Source of the DNA: Phragmites australis
Taxonomy: Eukaryota; Streptophyta; Magnoliopsida; Poales; Poaceae
NCBI RefSeq assembly: GCF_958298935.1
Contig: NC_084944.1
Span: 18,693,679-18,757,678, forward strand
DNA: 64,000 nucleotides
Reading direction: 5' to 3'
In this document: in pieces, positions 10,900 through 21,449 of the stretch
How the letters are laid out: each line of letters starts with the position of its first letter
Position numbering within the stretch: the stretch's first letter is position 1
Position numbers and translations under genes: made by a program
The notes under the pieces: generated by a model
Told to the model about the DNA's origin: nothing
The model's database searches: none
Seen by the model: only the letters and a program-made list of their open reading frames with translations

Positions 10900-11860
10900 G
10901 CCCGACGCTCAAGAGGTGTGGACACCGGATCATCCGGCATTCATGATTTTCTGAGACGTGCATTGACTGAGGATTTTAATTATGGATTAATCTATAATGG
11001 AGTTGGAGGTATGTGTGTGCTTGTCTCATATTGTGCAGGTGATGGATGCAATATGGTAGTCGACGGTGGAATGATCGGGGCAAAGTGGGGTGCTTGGTGC
11101 CAAATGATCAAGGATGCTGGGCGGAGTTAAGGGTGATCCTAGCTGTGCATATGGAGATCAAGCAAAGCATGAGAAGGTAGATAAAGACATCGTGTTGAAA
11201 AAGTCAAGCGAAGGGTATACCAGTGCAAGTGACAAAGCAGTCCGAGGTATCGGGAGTAGGAGAGACTTGCCGACAGTGAAAATCACAAGATGGAGTACAC
11301 ACGTCGACATCAGATCATTTGCTCAAGGTGTAAGCAAGTGGTGGTAAGTCACACTTTGAGAAGCGTCCAAGACAGTTTCGCGGTTTCACCTCACAACTAG
11401 GTAAGGATGGAGTGCACGTGGCATCATTGCAAAGCTTGGGTCGAGGCGAAGTTAAGTCATGAAGAAGCCACGACCGTTCGATGGACGGAGCAAAAATAGA
11501 CCAAAATGCCCTAGTGATAGGTAGAATGATTTTAGGAACAAGGAAACTTAAGAGCTAAGCAATCTCTCTAGACCTTTAAATAGAGGGGTAGGGCTGTATG
11601 AGAGGGTTGAGCCAGTCATTTGAGCTTTGAGTGCTAAGTTTTAGAGGAAAGAAAATAAGAGCTTAGCCTTGATAATAGGTGAAAGCTTTTTGTAAGGAAA
11701 TTATATTGTAATTCTGCTAAAAATAAGGATGTCCTCTTAATGAGGATGACTCGTGGGATATGTGCCAATAGTACCTAGAGTTTATTTACACCTATGAGTG
11801 TCAGATTTCCGTAGCATCTAGTTTTTCTTTAGCTTTTGCTTCCTCTTAGTTTTGAAGTGC
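10900..11860 (+). mobile_element. Decayed LTR-element segment related to 8561-9260
   Basis: It shares the 'caggtgatggatgcaa..tggtagtcgacggtgga' block with the segment at 9173-9210. It continues into AT-rich DNA with a TATA-like 'ctttaaatagagggg' (11572-11586) and other LTR-like composition. No coding domain was recognised. Confidence 0.4.
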
Positions 11861-12761
11861 CTTCGATGATCAAAATAGGAAAAGATCATCCGTTTCAAAA
11901 GAAATTTAATTATGAGACGCCTATTTACCCTATTCTAATCATCATTCTCGGTCTTACATTATTGAACAAGAAATTTCCTAACAAAGGAAAAAAAAACTCA
12001 CGATTATGCCACTTTCATTTTAAACATATATATTTTGATTAGACAGTTGACGTTGTAGATTGCATGTAAAGCCTCTGTGAATGTGCGAACTGTTCGGTGC
12101 ACGAAGCTTAATACCAGTGACATTTTGAAGATAGTAATCCATATCGTTTAATCGCAAAATAATATGAATTTTCGTTTAAGAAATGAGCAATACCAACAAG
12201 TTTGATATGGTTGCATGCACGTGGTGATGATGGCACGGTGAGAGCAGAGTGATTTATGGATGCAATTCCAGAGTGATTTATGGGCAACTCTCGAAGATGG
12301 CAAGGGCTATTCTCATTGTACTGTATCAGTCAGAAACTTCTCATGTGGAAGATAGTTTTGGATGGGCAAGGATTATTACATTCGATACTGTTGTGTTTGA
12401 GATTGAGTCATCTTTTCTTTGGATGGGCAACGATTACATTCATCTCTTCGGATTGGCAGGAAAATTAGTCCATGTTCACTTCTAATCCGAGGATCAGATT
12501 TCTCCTAACTCTTCTTTGTCATTTTCCCAAGTCCCCCTTCTCTAGTAATCTTTCTGTTCCTTTAGCAAAACCATCAGACACCACGTACCGCAGAAAACTT
12601 GATATATAATAATATTGGCGTGTAAAAAACTCCTATTTATTCGCTAATTAATTTACAGCCAGTCTCGTGTACTCATCAGCATAAGTTACACACTTGATAC
12701 TTATACTAGTAGAATGCTACAAGCTCGAAGTTATTCTGTAGGGTTACTTACGTGCAGCTTC
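11861..12761. other. Intergenic DNA between repeat remnants and the phosphatase gene
   Basis: This AT-rich stretch includes the phosphatase 3' flank at its right end. A small direct duplication occurs near 12250-12290 ('gagtgatttatggatgcaattcca / gagtgatttatgggcaactc'). No gene is seen. Confidence 0.4.
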
Positions 12762-14520
12762 TCATTCTTGAGAAACAAGAGCAGAGGGCTGCACCTGCTG
12801 CAGGACTGTGCTTTTTCTCAGGCTCCAGTTGTGCAGCGCGTGCCCATCGACGTCGTAGAAGACGGCGTGAGACTGATCCGCGTCCATCTCGAGCGACAAG
12901 AACCCTTGGCCGTCGTAGAAGAACTCAAGCTTGTCATCGTTTTGTCGAAAGACGCCTCTCCATGCCTTGGATCCGCCTCCGCTGGTGAAGTACTGGATTG
13001 GACTGCAACAAGGTTTTGCACAAGCAGAAGAAAGAATAAATTAATGTAAGGCGATGCTGTTTTCTCTTCTCGATCATCTATCTGTATATGCCACAAGGTA
13101 CCGGATGAATTTCACCTATTCCTGCTGCTGATGTGCTCCAAGCAGTGATCATGCCCGTTGATGTAGAGGTCGACGCTGTTCTCCTTGAACACAGGGAGAA
13201 GGAGCTGGAGGAGCTCCTGGGTGTCGCCATGGGCGCTCACACTCCTCATGGTATGGTGCCCCACGGCCACCTTCCATCTCGCTCTCGATCTCTTCATTGC
13301 AGCATCCAAATCCTAAGGGACCAATGGTAGCTAGTTTGGTAATTGAACACCAGTCATCGCGGTAATGCAGCCATGTTTTTGGACTACAAACTTGCTTCAC
13401 TACTGAGATTTGATCGAGATAATACATGCATGCATGCACCTTGAGAAGGTTTGTGATGTATGCTTCTCTTGGCGCGACTCCCCTCCAATCGTAGTGGTCT
13501 TCTCCAGGATCAGTCCAGTACTTGAGCTGAAACGGGGTTGTGTCCACGAAGAAGAAATCGGTAATTCCTGAAGAAAAAAAAACTCAGACTTTGTTGTGGA
13601 GCATTTGGACATTACCTGATAACTTCACTTTTTTAACTATATATATACACTAATTCATCACAATTTGTGCAGTTTGCCCAAATGCTTGGTCCTTCTTCCC
13701 ACCTGCATGGACAAGGAAGGATCTCATGCAGAGAAATCGACTGTCGATGTTGCGCAAAGCCGGGTCAAGTTGTGCTAGCACGTCTCCCCTGTAGTCATGA
13801 TTCCCTAGAACTGAAAGAAAAACATACTGTTGAGCCTTCACTTGGTACACAGGTATGCGCCCAGAAACCATGTAAATACATGGCAATTAACTGACTAATA
13901 ATATCAGGAAACAATTAAGTGCGCTAATTAGCTTACCAAGGTACCATGGCTTCTGCAGGCTCTTCGCCGTGTAGACATCCACAAATGACTCATGGAACGC
14001 CTTGTCGTCGACGCTGGCCAGGCCGTTGTCTAAGAAGTTGTCTCCAGTTGACACGACGAAGTGGATGTTCATCTCCTCCGCGACCTTTCCCATCTGGATC
14101 CCAGAGAATTAATTGCTCAGATTTCGCTTTCGAGAGTAGAAAACCGATGCTTTGTGGCTGCCTTTCATAAATTTTGTGGCTTAAATAGAACTCAGGCAAG
14201 TATACCTCTCATATATAAATAAGCAGCTTACGAGTCCATATAAGCAGGGAAAAAAGGTTCCTTCCACAGTTGGTCGAGAAATATTTGCTTACGAGATGAA
14301 GTTCTGAACTTGTAATGGACAAAAATAATACACGAAGCTAGCAAACCTGTTGAGCTACCCTGGACTGGTTGTAGGCCCCCTTCCGGCCCCAATCGCCGAC
14401 GACGAGGACGCGCAACGACCGGCCAGCCTCCACCGCGTGCTCAACGACGGGGAGCTCCCCCCAGGCTGCAGGTGCGCTCCACGAGAGCGTGAGTACGGTG
14501 ACTAGGAGAGCAAGAGCCAT
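12762..14520 (-). CDS. Small purple acid phosphatase, PAP17-like
   Basis: Six exons on the minus strand, 14520-14347, 14093-13937, 13810-13703, 13567-13440, 13312-13116 and 13002-12762, join in phase through GT-AG introns to give 334 residues. The ATG at 14520 begins a clear signal peptide ([14 protein letters not shown]...). An in-frame extension to 14532 would need a GTG start and is not used. The metallophosphatase blocks follow in order: [33 protein letters not shown] and NGHDHCLEH. These bind the Fe(III)-metal(II) pair that hydrolyses phosphomonoesters. The second block normally reads GDxxY; here the tyrosine ligand is leucine (codon TTA). All other ligands and both substrate histidines are present. 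Length and architecture match AtPAP17 and mammalian type-5 phosphatase. The protein is expected to be secreted or vacuolar. Activity may be altered by the missing tyrosine. Confidence 0.92.
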
Positions 14521-14562
14521 GGCCTGTTCCACTTAACTGCAAGATGTGAGCTAGTGAGGCAC

Positions 14563-14569
14563 TTAAATA
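14563..14569 (-). promoter_or_regulatory. TATA box of the phosphatase gene
   Basis: On the minus strand the sequence reads cctatttaagtgcc, with TATTTAA ending 42 bp before the ATG. It is well placed for a very short 5' leader. Confidence 0.6.
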
Positions 14570-14574
14570 GGAGA

Positions 14575-14830
14575 GAGTTGGAAAGTTTGGAGAAGAATAT
14601 TCCGTCAAGGTGCTTTAGCAAAGGTGGAGCAAGTGACTGGTTTCAGTGCTTTCTACTGATGATTAGATAATATTGGACACACGGTTTTGCAGGATTACTG
14701 CAGGCAGGCAGGCCTGCAACCTGTGTGCAGCGACATGGAAATGGACAAGGGACTAGAACATTGAATTGTTGGATGCAACTGCACGAGCACATAGTCCAAA
14801 CTTGAAAACATTATAAGTTACATTATGCAT
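14575..14830 (-). repeat. Phosphatase upstream segment, parent copy of a local duplication
   Basis: This 5' flanking segment of the phosphatase recurs at 21450-21690 with high similarity over about 240 bp, and in shorter form at 14865-15000. Shared landmarks are 'gtcaaggtgctt', 'tttctactgatgattag', 'acacggttttgcaggattac', 'actagaacattgaattgt' and 'gcaactgcacgagcacatag'. Confidence 0.8.
14595..14602 (-). promoter_or_regulatory. P1BS site (GNATATNC) upstream of the phosphatase
   Basis: GAATATTC is an exact, palindromic match to the PHR1/PHR2 binding site GNATATNC. It lies about 75 bp before the ATG and 26 bp upstream of the TATA box. PAP17-type genes are known phosphate-starvation targets, so PHR control is a reasonable inference. 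A single 8-bp match can occur by chance, but its position is favourable. Confidence 0.65.
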
Positions 14831-14864
14831 TTTTTATTTCGATGAAATGTTGCATTCTATGTTG

Positions 14865-15000
14865 GAGAATATGACGTCAAGGTGCTTAATAAGTAAACGT
14901 CAGGACAATGTGATTAATTAGTTAAGTGTTTTCTACTGATGATTGAATGAGACACGGTTCTGCAGGATTACGGCAGGCAGGGACTACAACATTGAATTAT
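14865..15000. repeat. Third, shorter copy of the phosphatase upstream segment
   Basis: It carries 'gagaatatgacgtcaaggtgctt', 'gttttctactgatgattga', 'acacggttctgcaggattacggcaggcaggga' and 'ctacaacattgaattatt' in the same order as 14590-14780, with internal deletions. It lies directly next to the parent copy in the same orientation. Confidence 0.75.
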
Positions 15001-15540
15001 TGTTCCTAGCCACGGTATGCCGGAAGCTCCGCCACCCAAAACTCCCTTCAAATTCGTTATGTACCAAACGATTTGAGTTGTTGGTTGTTATTAGTATGAT
15101 GGTCCAATCGTTTTGATCCCTTAATTGTGTTATGAGACTGAGTTTCGACTTGTGTAATTTTTGTTTCACATGTTCTAAACAAGAACTTTCTATTTCACCT
15201 ATCTGTATGTAACTTTCAATGTCATAGAACGTCTTCTTTCCGGGAAATGCCACTGAAAAAATTTGTAGCCCATTGTGCTGAGCTATTGACGCGCTATGTA
15301 GCTGTTCTCGCTATATTTGTTTTTCTCTCCAATGATTCAAGAAGTCGTAACTTTTCCAAATATGGTTAGATTTCACAAATTTCGTCAGCACCAGAATTAA
15401 CCTTTCGATAACAAATAACAATTTTTCTCCAATAACTAAGAGAAGAGAACCATACATCAGTGTTATTTAAATTAAGAGTAATCAGCTATACCAAAACAGC
15501 CAAATCATTGTGATTCTCTGATAAACACCCATCTAAAGTA
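15001..15540. other. Intergenic DNA, nothing recognised
   Basis: AT-rich sequence with scattered short frames and no domain or element terminus that could be named. Confidence 0.3.
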
Positions 15541-15758
15541 GTCGTAGGGTACAGTTCGGTGAAATCTTCCCCTCGAGATATCGTCTAGCAGTTTCATGAA
15601 CCAAATCAACATATTTTGCTTCTCTTTTTTCATATTCTTACAGTTTATATTTATTCGATAGCTCTATAGTCAAAACCTCCAGAACGGGGGCATTTTCCAC
15701 AAGTGCATCAGCAATTCAACTTGGCCATGGCATGCTTTAAATCATGTAACACACAGGC
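15541..15758 (-). pseudogene. FBD-domain fragment of an F-box gene
   Basis: 15655-15758 matches 39075-39175 (last exon of the F-box gene) closely. Both strands share 'tcaaaacctcca..cgggg', 'attttccacaa', 'aattcaa.ttggcca' and 'tgctttaaatc.tgtaa.acaca'. Further left, 'cggtgaaatcttcccctc' resembles 'cggtgaaacgttcccttc' at 38960. Only part of the exon remains, with stops, and it stops against the element that starts at 15762. Confidence 0.7.
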
Positions 15759-15761
15759 TCT

Positions 15762-16753
15762 GTGTTGATAACAAGATTTGGTAGTTACAGTGGTTGTTAC
15801 AGCGACGACTAATTTAATAGACGATCAGGTAAATAGCACCGCGGCCTAGATGAACAGTAACAGGATCAGATAGATAATACCACGACCGGATGGACAGTGA
15901 TATCCGATCAATGAACAGTGATTTCATATCAGTGAAAAGTGATTTTAGACCAGTAAACACGACTAGTGGTCATGACCAATGACCAAGCGACTATTGATCA
16001 CGGTTTGTTCCTGCAGTTGGTCTTCGGACAGATGGAAGAGTTAGTCGAATCTAAGAAGGCCGAACTACGTTAAAATGTATTCGGGTAGATATATGAGAGT
16101 TTTACGTGTTCAAATAAGAAATATATGTTTGTTATAGAAAGTTTGGAGATCAGGTAGGCATAGCCGAATTATATCTGTAAGTCTTGTTCGGTTTGAATTA
16201 GGAGTCCTGATTTCTTACGGCTAAGATCTGTTACCTTTTAAATATGAGAGGATCATAACCGATTGAGGACATCAACCAATCGATCAAATCAATCTACTTT
16301 ACCTTTCGTCTTTTGCCTAGTTCCTGTAGTCCTGTTTTCTTTTCCAATCTAAATTGCTACCTATTCTTGATTCCAACGACCAAGGATAAGCTATCGGCCA
16401 TCTACGCTCCGACGAGGTCCCTCCCGAGCATGGATGACGACAAAGGTCCGACGACGCAGTGCCATGACCGGGGTATCCTGGGTGCTGCTCGTCGGATATT
16501 ACACATGAGGTGCTCAGTGTGCACACTGGTCGGAGGTACTGTTCACTAGCCGGAAGTACTATTCACTGGCCGAAAATCATTGTTCACTGGTCGTGTTACT
16601 ATTCATCCGGTCATGGTACTGTTCATCTGGTCGCTTTACTGTTCCTGCGGTCGTGGTAGTGATCATCTGGTCGTGGTATTGTTCATCTGGTCATACATTA
16701 AACCAGTCGTTGCTGCAATGGCCACTATAACTGCCAAATCTTGTCATCAACAC
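15762..16753. mobile_element. 992-bp segment with ~54-bp terminal inverted repeats and inverted subterminal arrays
   Basis: The left end gtgttgataacaagatttgg and the reverse complement of the right end, gtgttgatgacaagatttgg, stay similar for about 54 bp. A 3-bp 'tct' flanks both sides. Just inside each end are repeats of a 'cgaccrgatgaacagtacca' type unit pointing inward: about 15845-15960 on the left and 16541-16702 on the right. The middle (16080-16300) has LTR-like composition ('ccttttaaatatgagagg', 'attgaggacatcaacc'). It could be two LTR-type ends in inverted orientation or a fold-back DNA element. Confidence 0.55.
16541..16702 (+). repeat. 20-bp tandem array
   Basis: About eight copies of a unit near 'tggtactgttcatctggtcg' run head to tail with 2-5 differences each. 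They belong to the subterminal repeat of the surrounding element. Confidence 0.75.
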
Positions 16754-17039
16754 TCTTCATGCAATTGAATGTGACGATGAATACCGGATAATTACCATAT
16801 CCAGGTACTCAGGATTTTCCGTAATTCTCAAGGTATATCTCTATCTTCAGAAAAGAGATCCTGAGATGAAAGAAAATCTACCCGTAGGTACCTAAGACAT
16901 CCCATAAATAGTAAAATTTATCTCCAAGAATGAGAAGTACGACTCTAGAGGATGAACGACACCTCCATATATATACGGAGCCAGGGAGCCGTATGGAGGA
17001 TAAGTCGAACAAGAGTGTAGCAAACATGACCTTGAGGAA

Positions 17040-17895
17040 ATTGTAGCGACCAATTTATAGCATGTATGTAATTTTAGTGATTAATGATAACATAGTCAAT
17101 GAGACTAACATGTTTGTCAAATATATGCTTTAGTAGGTCTCATGCATGCAATACATGAAGAAATCACCATAGCTGAGACAAAGATTGATTATTGGGCAAA
17201 ATCCCAAGAAAAATGTACACACCAGATGATCCGATGCTCAGAAAGAATAACACACTAGATGGTCCGGTGCTTAGTGAACTATACACTCCGGAGCATTTGA
17301 CTCAGAAGGGAAGATTTAGTTCTATACACCAGATGTTCCGGTGTTGGAGTAATATGCTCACCAGAGCATTTTCTAGGAGATGTGCAAATCTTCAGAGGGA
17401 AGGTTTAAAAGCCAATGGTCTAGTACTCAGAAGGAGTACACACCGGAGGCTTCATCAGAGCATACTATAGAGATTTTTCAATGGGAAATGAGTTGTACTC
17501 ACCAGATGGTCCGGTGATCAGAACGTCAACAAGTCGGAGAATTGCACAGTGAGAAGTGGCTCAGTTAAGTATACACACTGGATAGTCCGATGATAGAGTT
17601 CAAATTAACGCTGGAATATCTGATGTTCACAAATGGGTTTGAGTGGGGTTCCAACATCTTGTTTCTAATGTTGTACACACCGGATGACCCGATGTTGGTA
17701 CTACTGTTGACACCAGATCATCCGATGTTCATAATCTTTTGTGATTGTTGGAGCAACAACTAGTGTGTGGGTTTGAGGCTATAAATATTCCCTGATGAGC
17801 CCATGGCTCCTTCAGACCCGTTGTCCGATACAAACACACGCACATTCCGCAGGCACACCTAGAACGCAGATCACGCACCCGTCGTCCGATACACC
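17040..17895 (+). mobile_element. LTR-element segment with 'caccagatgwtccggtg' direct-repeat array
   Basis: Between 17215 and 17730 the motif 'acaccggatgatccgatg' and variants recurs about a dozen times at irregular spacing. The preceding 'gtgattaatgataacatagtcaatgagactaac' resembles LTR starts of this grass family. A TATA-like 'ggctataaatattcc' lies at 17779-17793. No coding domain was found. Confidence 0.45.
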
Positions 17896-18162
17896 ATGGA
17901 ATCATTGTCAGGGATTAACCGTCGACAAGATGAAATAGCTTTTTTAACACATGACTCTGACTCTGATAGCGATGATGGTTTTGACAACCTTTCCCTTAGT
18001 CGCCTTTGTGGTGAAGTAATGGAGGAGGTTATGGATGATGATGATAGTCACCTTAGTGGTGACTTTAAAGTCAAACTAAGGAAAAAGACTTCTTCATCAC
18101 ATAAGAAGAAGAAAAAGAAACAAATAGGAGTATCAGTTAAGAAAAAATCAAATTGTTACAAA
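17896..18162 (+). pseudogene. Short charged ORF ahead of the LINE endonuclease, possible ORF1 remnant
   Basis: An 88-89-residue frame starts at an ATG (17896), has an acidic middle (DSDSDSDDGF, EEVMDDDDSH) and ends in a lysine-rich tail (KKKKKK). It terminates at 18165, overlapping the ATG (18162) of the endonuclease frame by a few bases. That layout suggests the 3' end of a LINE ORF1 fused to unrelated upstream DNA. No domain is recognisable. Confidence 0.35.
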
Positions 18163-18545
18163 TGAAGGGCATCTTTTGGAATAGTAGAGGTTGTCGAGAC
18201 TTGGCTAAATTTAATTTCTTATATGATACTTCTGTTGAACATCGCTTAGATTTTATTGCTATCCTAGAGACGGTTAGAGATAATTTCTCTAATGTTGATC
18301 TTAGGCGCTTTTGTGGTGGAAAGAATTTCCTATGGAGTTGGTCACGTCCACATGGCAGATCGGGGGGAATTTTGGTGGGAGATAATTTGGACTCTTTTGA
18401 TGTTGGAACTATAAAATAGGGAGATTATTATGTTAAGATCAATCTAAAAAATAGGCTAGATGGTTTCCAATGGATTTTGATCGCGGTGTATGGTGCTGCA
18501 CAACAAGAGCATAAAGAAATTTTTTTAACAAAACTGGTACATGCT
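18162..18545 (+). pseudogene. LINE (non-LTR) endonuclease N-terminal fragment
   Basis: The frame begins MKGIFWNSRGCRDLAKFNFL and continues with DFIAILETVRDNF, FLWSWSRPHGRSGGILVG and, after an in-frame stop near 18418, GDYYVKINLKNRLDGFQWIL. This is the start of the APE-type endonuclease of plant L1-like elements. The frame breaks off at about 18545, where gypsy sequence begins. Confidence 0.75.
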
Positions 18546-19460
18546 CGTCAACCTGTCCCGGTCGGAGTCTTTGAAGAAAGACTCTCACGACCATCCACCG
18601 TGGTCTCAGGCCAAGGTGAAGGGAATGCTCCACTCGAAAACAGAGCACCCGAGGCAACACCTTTAGAGGCAACGCCTCCCTCGGTGCCATCGGTCTCGGG
18701 CTGCCATCATGTGGTCGCCCTGCTCAATTCGGGTACGACCTGGATGGGTCAGATCTCGGACTACCTTCAGAATCAAGCAGCCCCTAACGATGATGCACAA
18801 CAGAAAAGGTCTCACAGCAAGCTCGCAGATACTCCCTGGTAGAGGGACACCTCTACTGCCGAGGGAGCAACGGCCTTTTACTAAAATACATCACTCAGGA
18901 AGGGAGGAGCACAATGCTCTCTGATATCCACAAAGGCATATGTGGTACCCACGCTTCGTACCGCACCTTGGTCGGAAAAGCGTTCCGGCAAGGATTTTAT
19001 TGGCCCACTGCCCTCTAGGATGCCTGCGAGCTGGTGAAACGGTGTGAGTCGTGTCAGCAGAGCCTCAGACGCTACCACGACCAGAAGGTACGAGAACGAA
19101 CACTGGTTGCAAGTGACCTCGTTCTTAGGCAAATTCAGAATAAGGTATGTCAGAACAAGCTCTCCTCCAAGTGGGAAGGGCCCTACAAGGTGGTCGATGT
19201 CACCTGACCTAGTGCTGTCAAGTTGGCCATGGAGGACGACTGAGAATTACACAACTCCTGAAATATCTCCCTGTTGTGCAAGTTCTATGTGTAGGGTCGC
19301 TCGAAAACGGACATATTTCTCTATTTTTACAGGACCTTCCGGACGAGCATAGAATATGACCTATAAGTTCTAAAATTTAAAAAATCAGACTCCTTGTTTC
19401 GCAGGACTCCCAACCAGCAACGAGCTCCCGACAGGTTAATTCTCCGACCACAACATAGAG
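18546..19460 (+). pseudogene. Ty3/gypsy integrase fragment lodged inside the LINE
   Basis: Across several frames this reads as a gypsy pol end: a zinc-binding HHCC-like part (DIHKGICGTHASYRTL, AFRQGFYWPT, CELVKRCESCQQ) and then the C-terminal integrase region (KLSSKWEGPYKVVDV, AVKLAMEDD, LCKFYV) with many stops. The central integrase core is missing, so the insert is itself deleted. Confidence 0.7.
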
Positions 19461-20175
19461 GGGTGATTGCGTCTTTCACTAAAGATAATTTTTTTTTGGT
19501 ACTTACATATAGGGGTGATACTTACAAAAGGTAACTTAAAAGAGATGAAATTGGCAAGGCAATGAAAGCTGGTGTCTTTGTAATTGCAATGAGACTATTC
19601 AACATCTCTTTTTTTATTGAACCTTTGCTAAATTCGTTTGGACGAATGTCCAAATTTCTTTTGGTTTACGACCGCCAACAAATGTTGCTAATATGTTCAT
19701 GTCATGGCTAAGTGGAAGTTGGAAGAATCTCAAGAAACAAATTATAGTTGGAGCAGCATCTGCCATCTGTTGGCAATTTGGTTTCACTGGAATGATATTG
19801 TTTTTGATAAAAGCACCCAAAAAAAAAAAATTCTATGCAGGTTATATATAGAAACACGTACTGTATTCGCTTTGATCACTACTCTAAAGCGAGGACAGAG
19901 AATCGATAAGGGCGGGATGTCATCGTTTGGAGACCACCTCGATAGATATTTTTGCCAAATTTAGGTGGAGGTTTAGCAATAAAATAAGTGTTTAATGTTG
20001 AGCATATCTGTTTGGTTAAATCTTCTTTCAAGTTGTGTCATGTGTTGGCTTTTAGGTAGGCGGAATTTACTTGAAAGGCATAACTTTTGTAATAAGGTTG
20101 GTCATATACATCCTTGTATGTCGAGACCGGGATATTTTTATTAGCTTAATAAAATAAACTCTTTTTTTAAAAAAA
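19461..20175 (+). pseudogene. LINE 3' end (zf-RVT region and 3' tail)
   Basis: Broken frames give FAKFVWTNVQISFG, PPTNVANMFMSWL, KKQIIVGAASAICWQFG and NDIVFDKST, the usual end of grass L1-like polyproteins. It closes with 'ttagcttaataaaataaactc' and a T/A-rich tail near 20175. Together with 18162-18545 it shows one LINE whose reverse transcriptase is gone. Confidence 0.7.
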
Positions 20176-20278
20176 TGAATTTTTTGTTATGCAATTTGTG
20201 ATGATTAATTGATTAGAGACAATTTCTAGCAAATTTATACCAATTTTATTTAGCGGTAAAAGAAACCTTGGCTAGTAT

Positions 20279-21200
20279 ATGTATTTGATACAAACTCCAA
20301 TCCAAATACAAACCCTACCACGGATTCGGGAGCTCAAGGAGTCCGAGACGGTACCATCCCTCTCTCCCTCATCGCCGCCATGCCATGCTCATCCTCCTCC
20401 CCTCCTCTCTCTCCTCGACCAAGGCCTAAGCACCATCCTCAGCTCCGGATATATTACTCCTAGAGGGAGCCCTCCTGTAGGACGGTGGCCACTCCAGCTG
20501 CGGCGGCGGCGCAGTCGCTCTTGCCGTCCAGAGGCTGCGGCGGCGGGGACACAAAGGCGAGTTAGAATCGATGAGACGATGAGAGAGGAGGATGACATTT
20601 CGTGGACCGGTGGAAGCACTCGTCCAGCTACGTACCCTCCTGTTCGCCAACGCCGCAACCCTCCTGTCCGTCGCTAGCCGCTAGGCATGCATGTCGCAAG
20701 GGAGCCCGTGGTCTCCCACCACCACCAGTTTTCATTTCCACAAGCAGAAAACAACCGAGATGTCACGATCCCCACCGGCCTGTACGTCTCACGCCGTGCC
20801 TTGCTGCTACCTGTGTACGGCCGCCCAATCAAACCCGTAGATCAGCCAGGAAATTAAAGGCCACGCCAGGGCTTGTCTGCTCTTCAGTCTTCACCAACTC
20901 GCCGCCTTGGAGCAGTTCGGTGCTCCTCCTCCATTGCTATGGCGGCGGGCTGAGCTCATGCTGAGGATGACCAAGGTGCTGCTCTAGCTGCAGGCGGCGG
21001 TGGACAGGAGGCACGGCATCGGCCCCGGCCGCCGCCACCCGCTCCACATGTCCGCCGCGGTCTCTGGCAGCAGATTCGTCGCCTGCCTCCTGGCCTTTGC
21101 CGCGTATGCAGTACGCCGCCGCCGCCGCCGCCGCCGCCGCCTTGTCACGGTAGTCATCCGACCAACCACACCCCGCCCACTCTGCTGCTCCACCAGCTAG
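20279..21200 (+). other. GC-rich stretch without a supportable gene
   Basis: A marked GC rise resembles a grass gene 5' region, with a (CCG)n run at about 21115-21141. All frames are short and of biased composition, and no domain or exon chain could be built. It may be a captured or decayed gene fragment. Confidence 0.3.
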
Positions 21201-21449
21201 TAGTCACTCGCTCTAGCCGACCCATATGCCTCCTAGCCGAATGGGCCGAGTCGGACCATATAATGGACTGAGGGGCAAAACGGCCATCTCACATGAACTG
21301 AAAGGGAAAAGAAATGAAAGCAATTAAAAATACGATAATGGCAAGAAAATCAATATTTTAGCCATTATTATTATTAGAGATAGATAGTCGAAGCCAACGA
21401 TTAAAGTAGGAAATAGTCTAGTGACAAGTAAGCAAAATCATCGACGGTT

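Noticed and set aside
14521..14532. Phosphatase start at 14532 (MEQA...)
   Set aside because: The codon at 14532 is GTG; the ATG at 14520 begins a good signal peptide.
16541..16702. CRISPR-like array (20-bp repeats)
   Set aside because: Units abut without spacers and diverge steadily; it is a plant element's tandem array.
20279..20677. 132-aa plus-strand ORF in GC-rich DNA
   Set aside because: Low-complexity, no conserved motif, overlapping open frames on the other strand; no exon chain.
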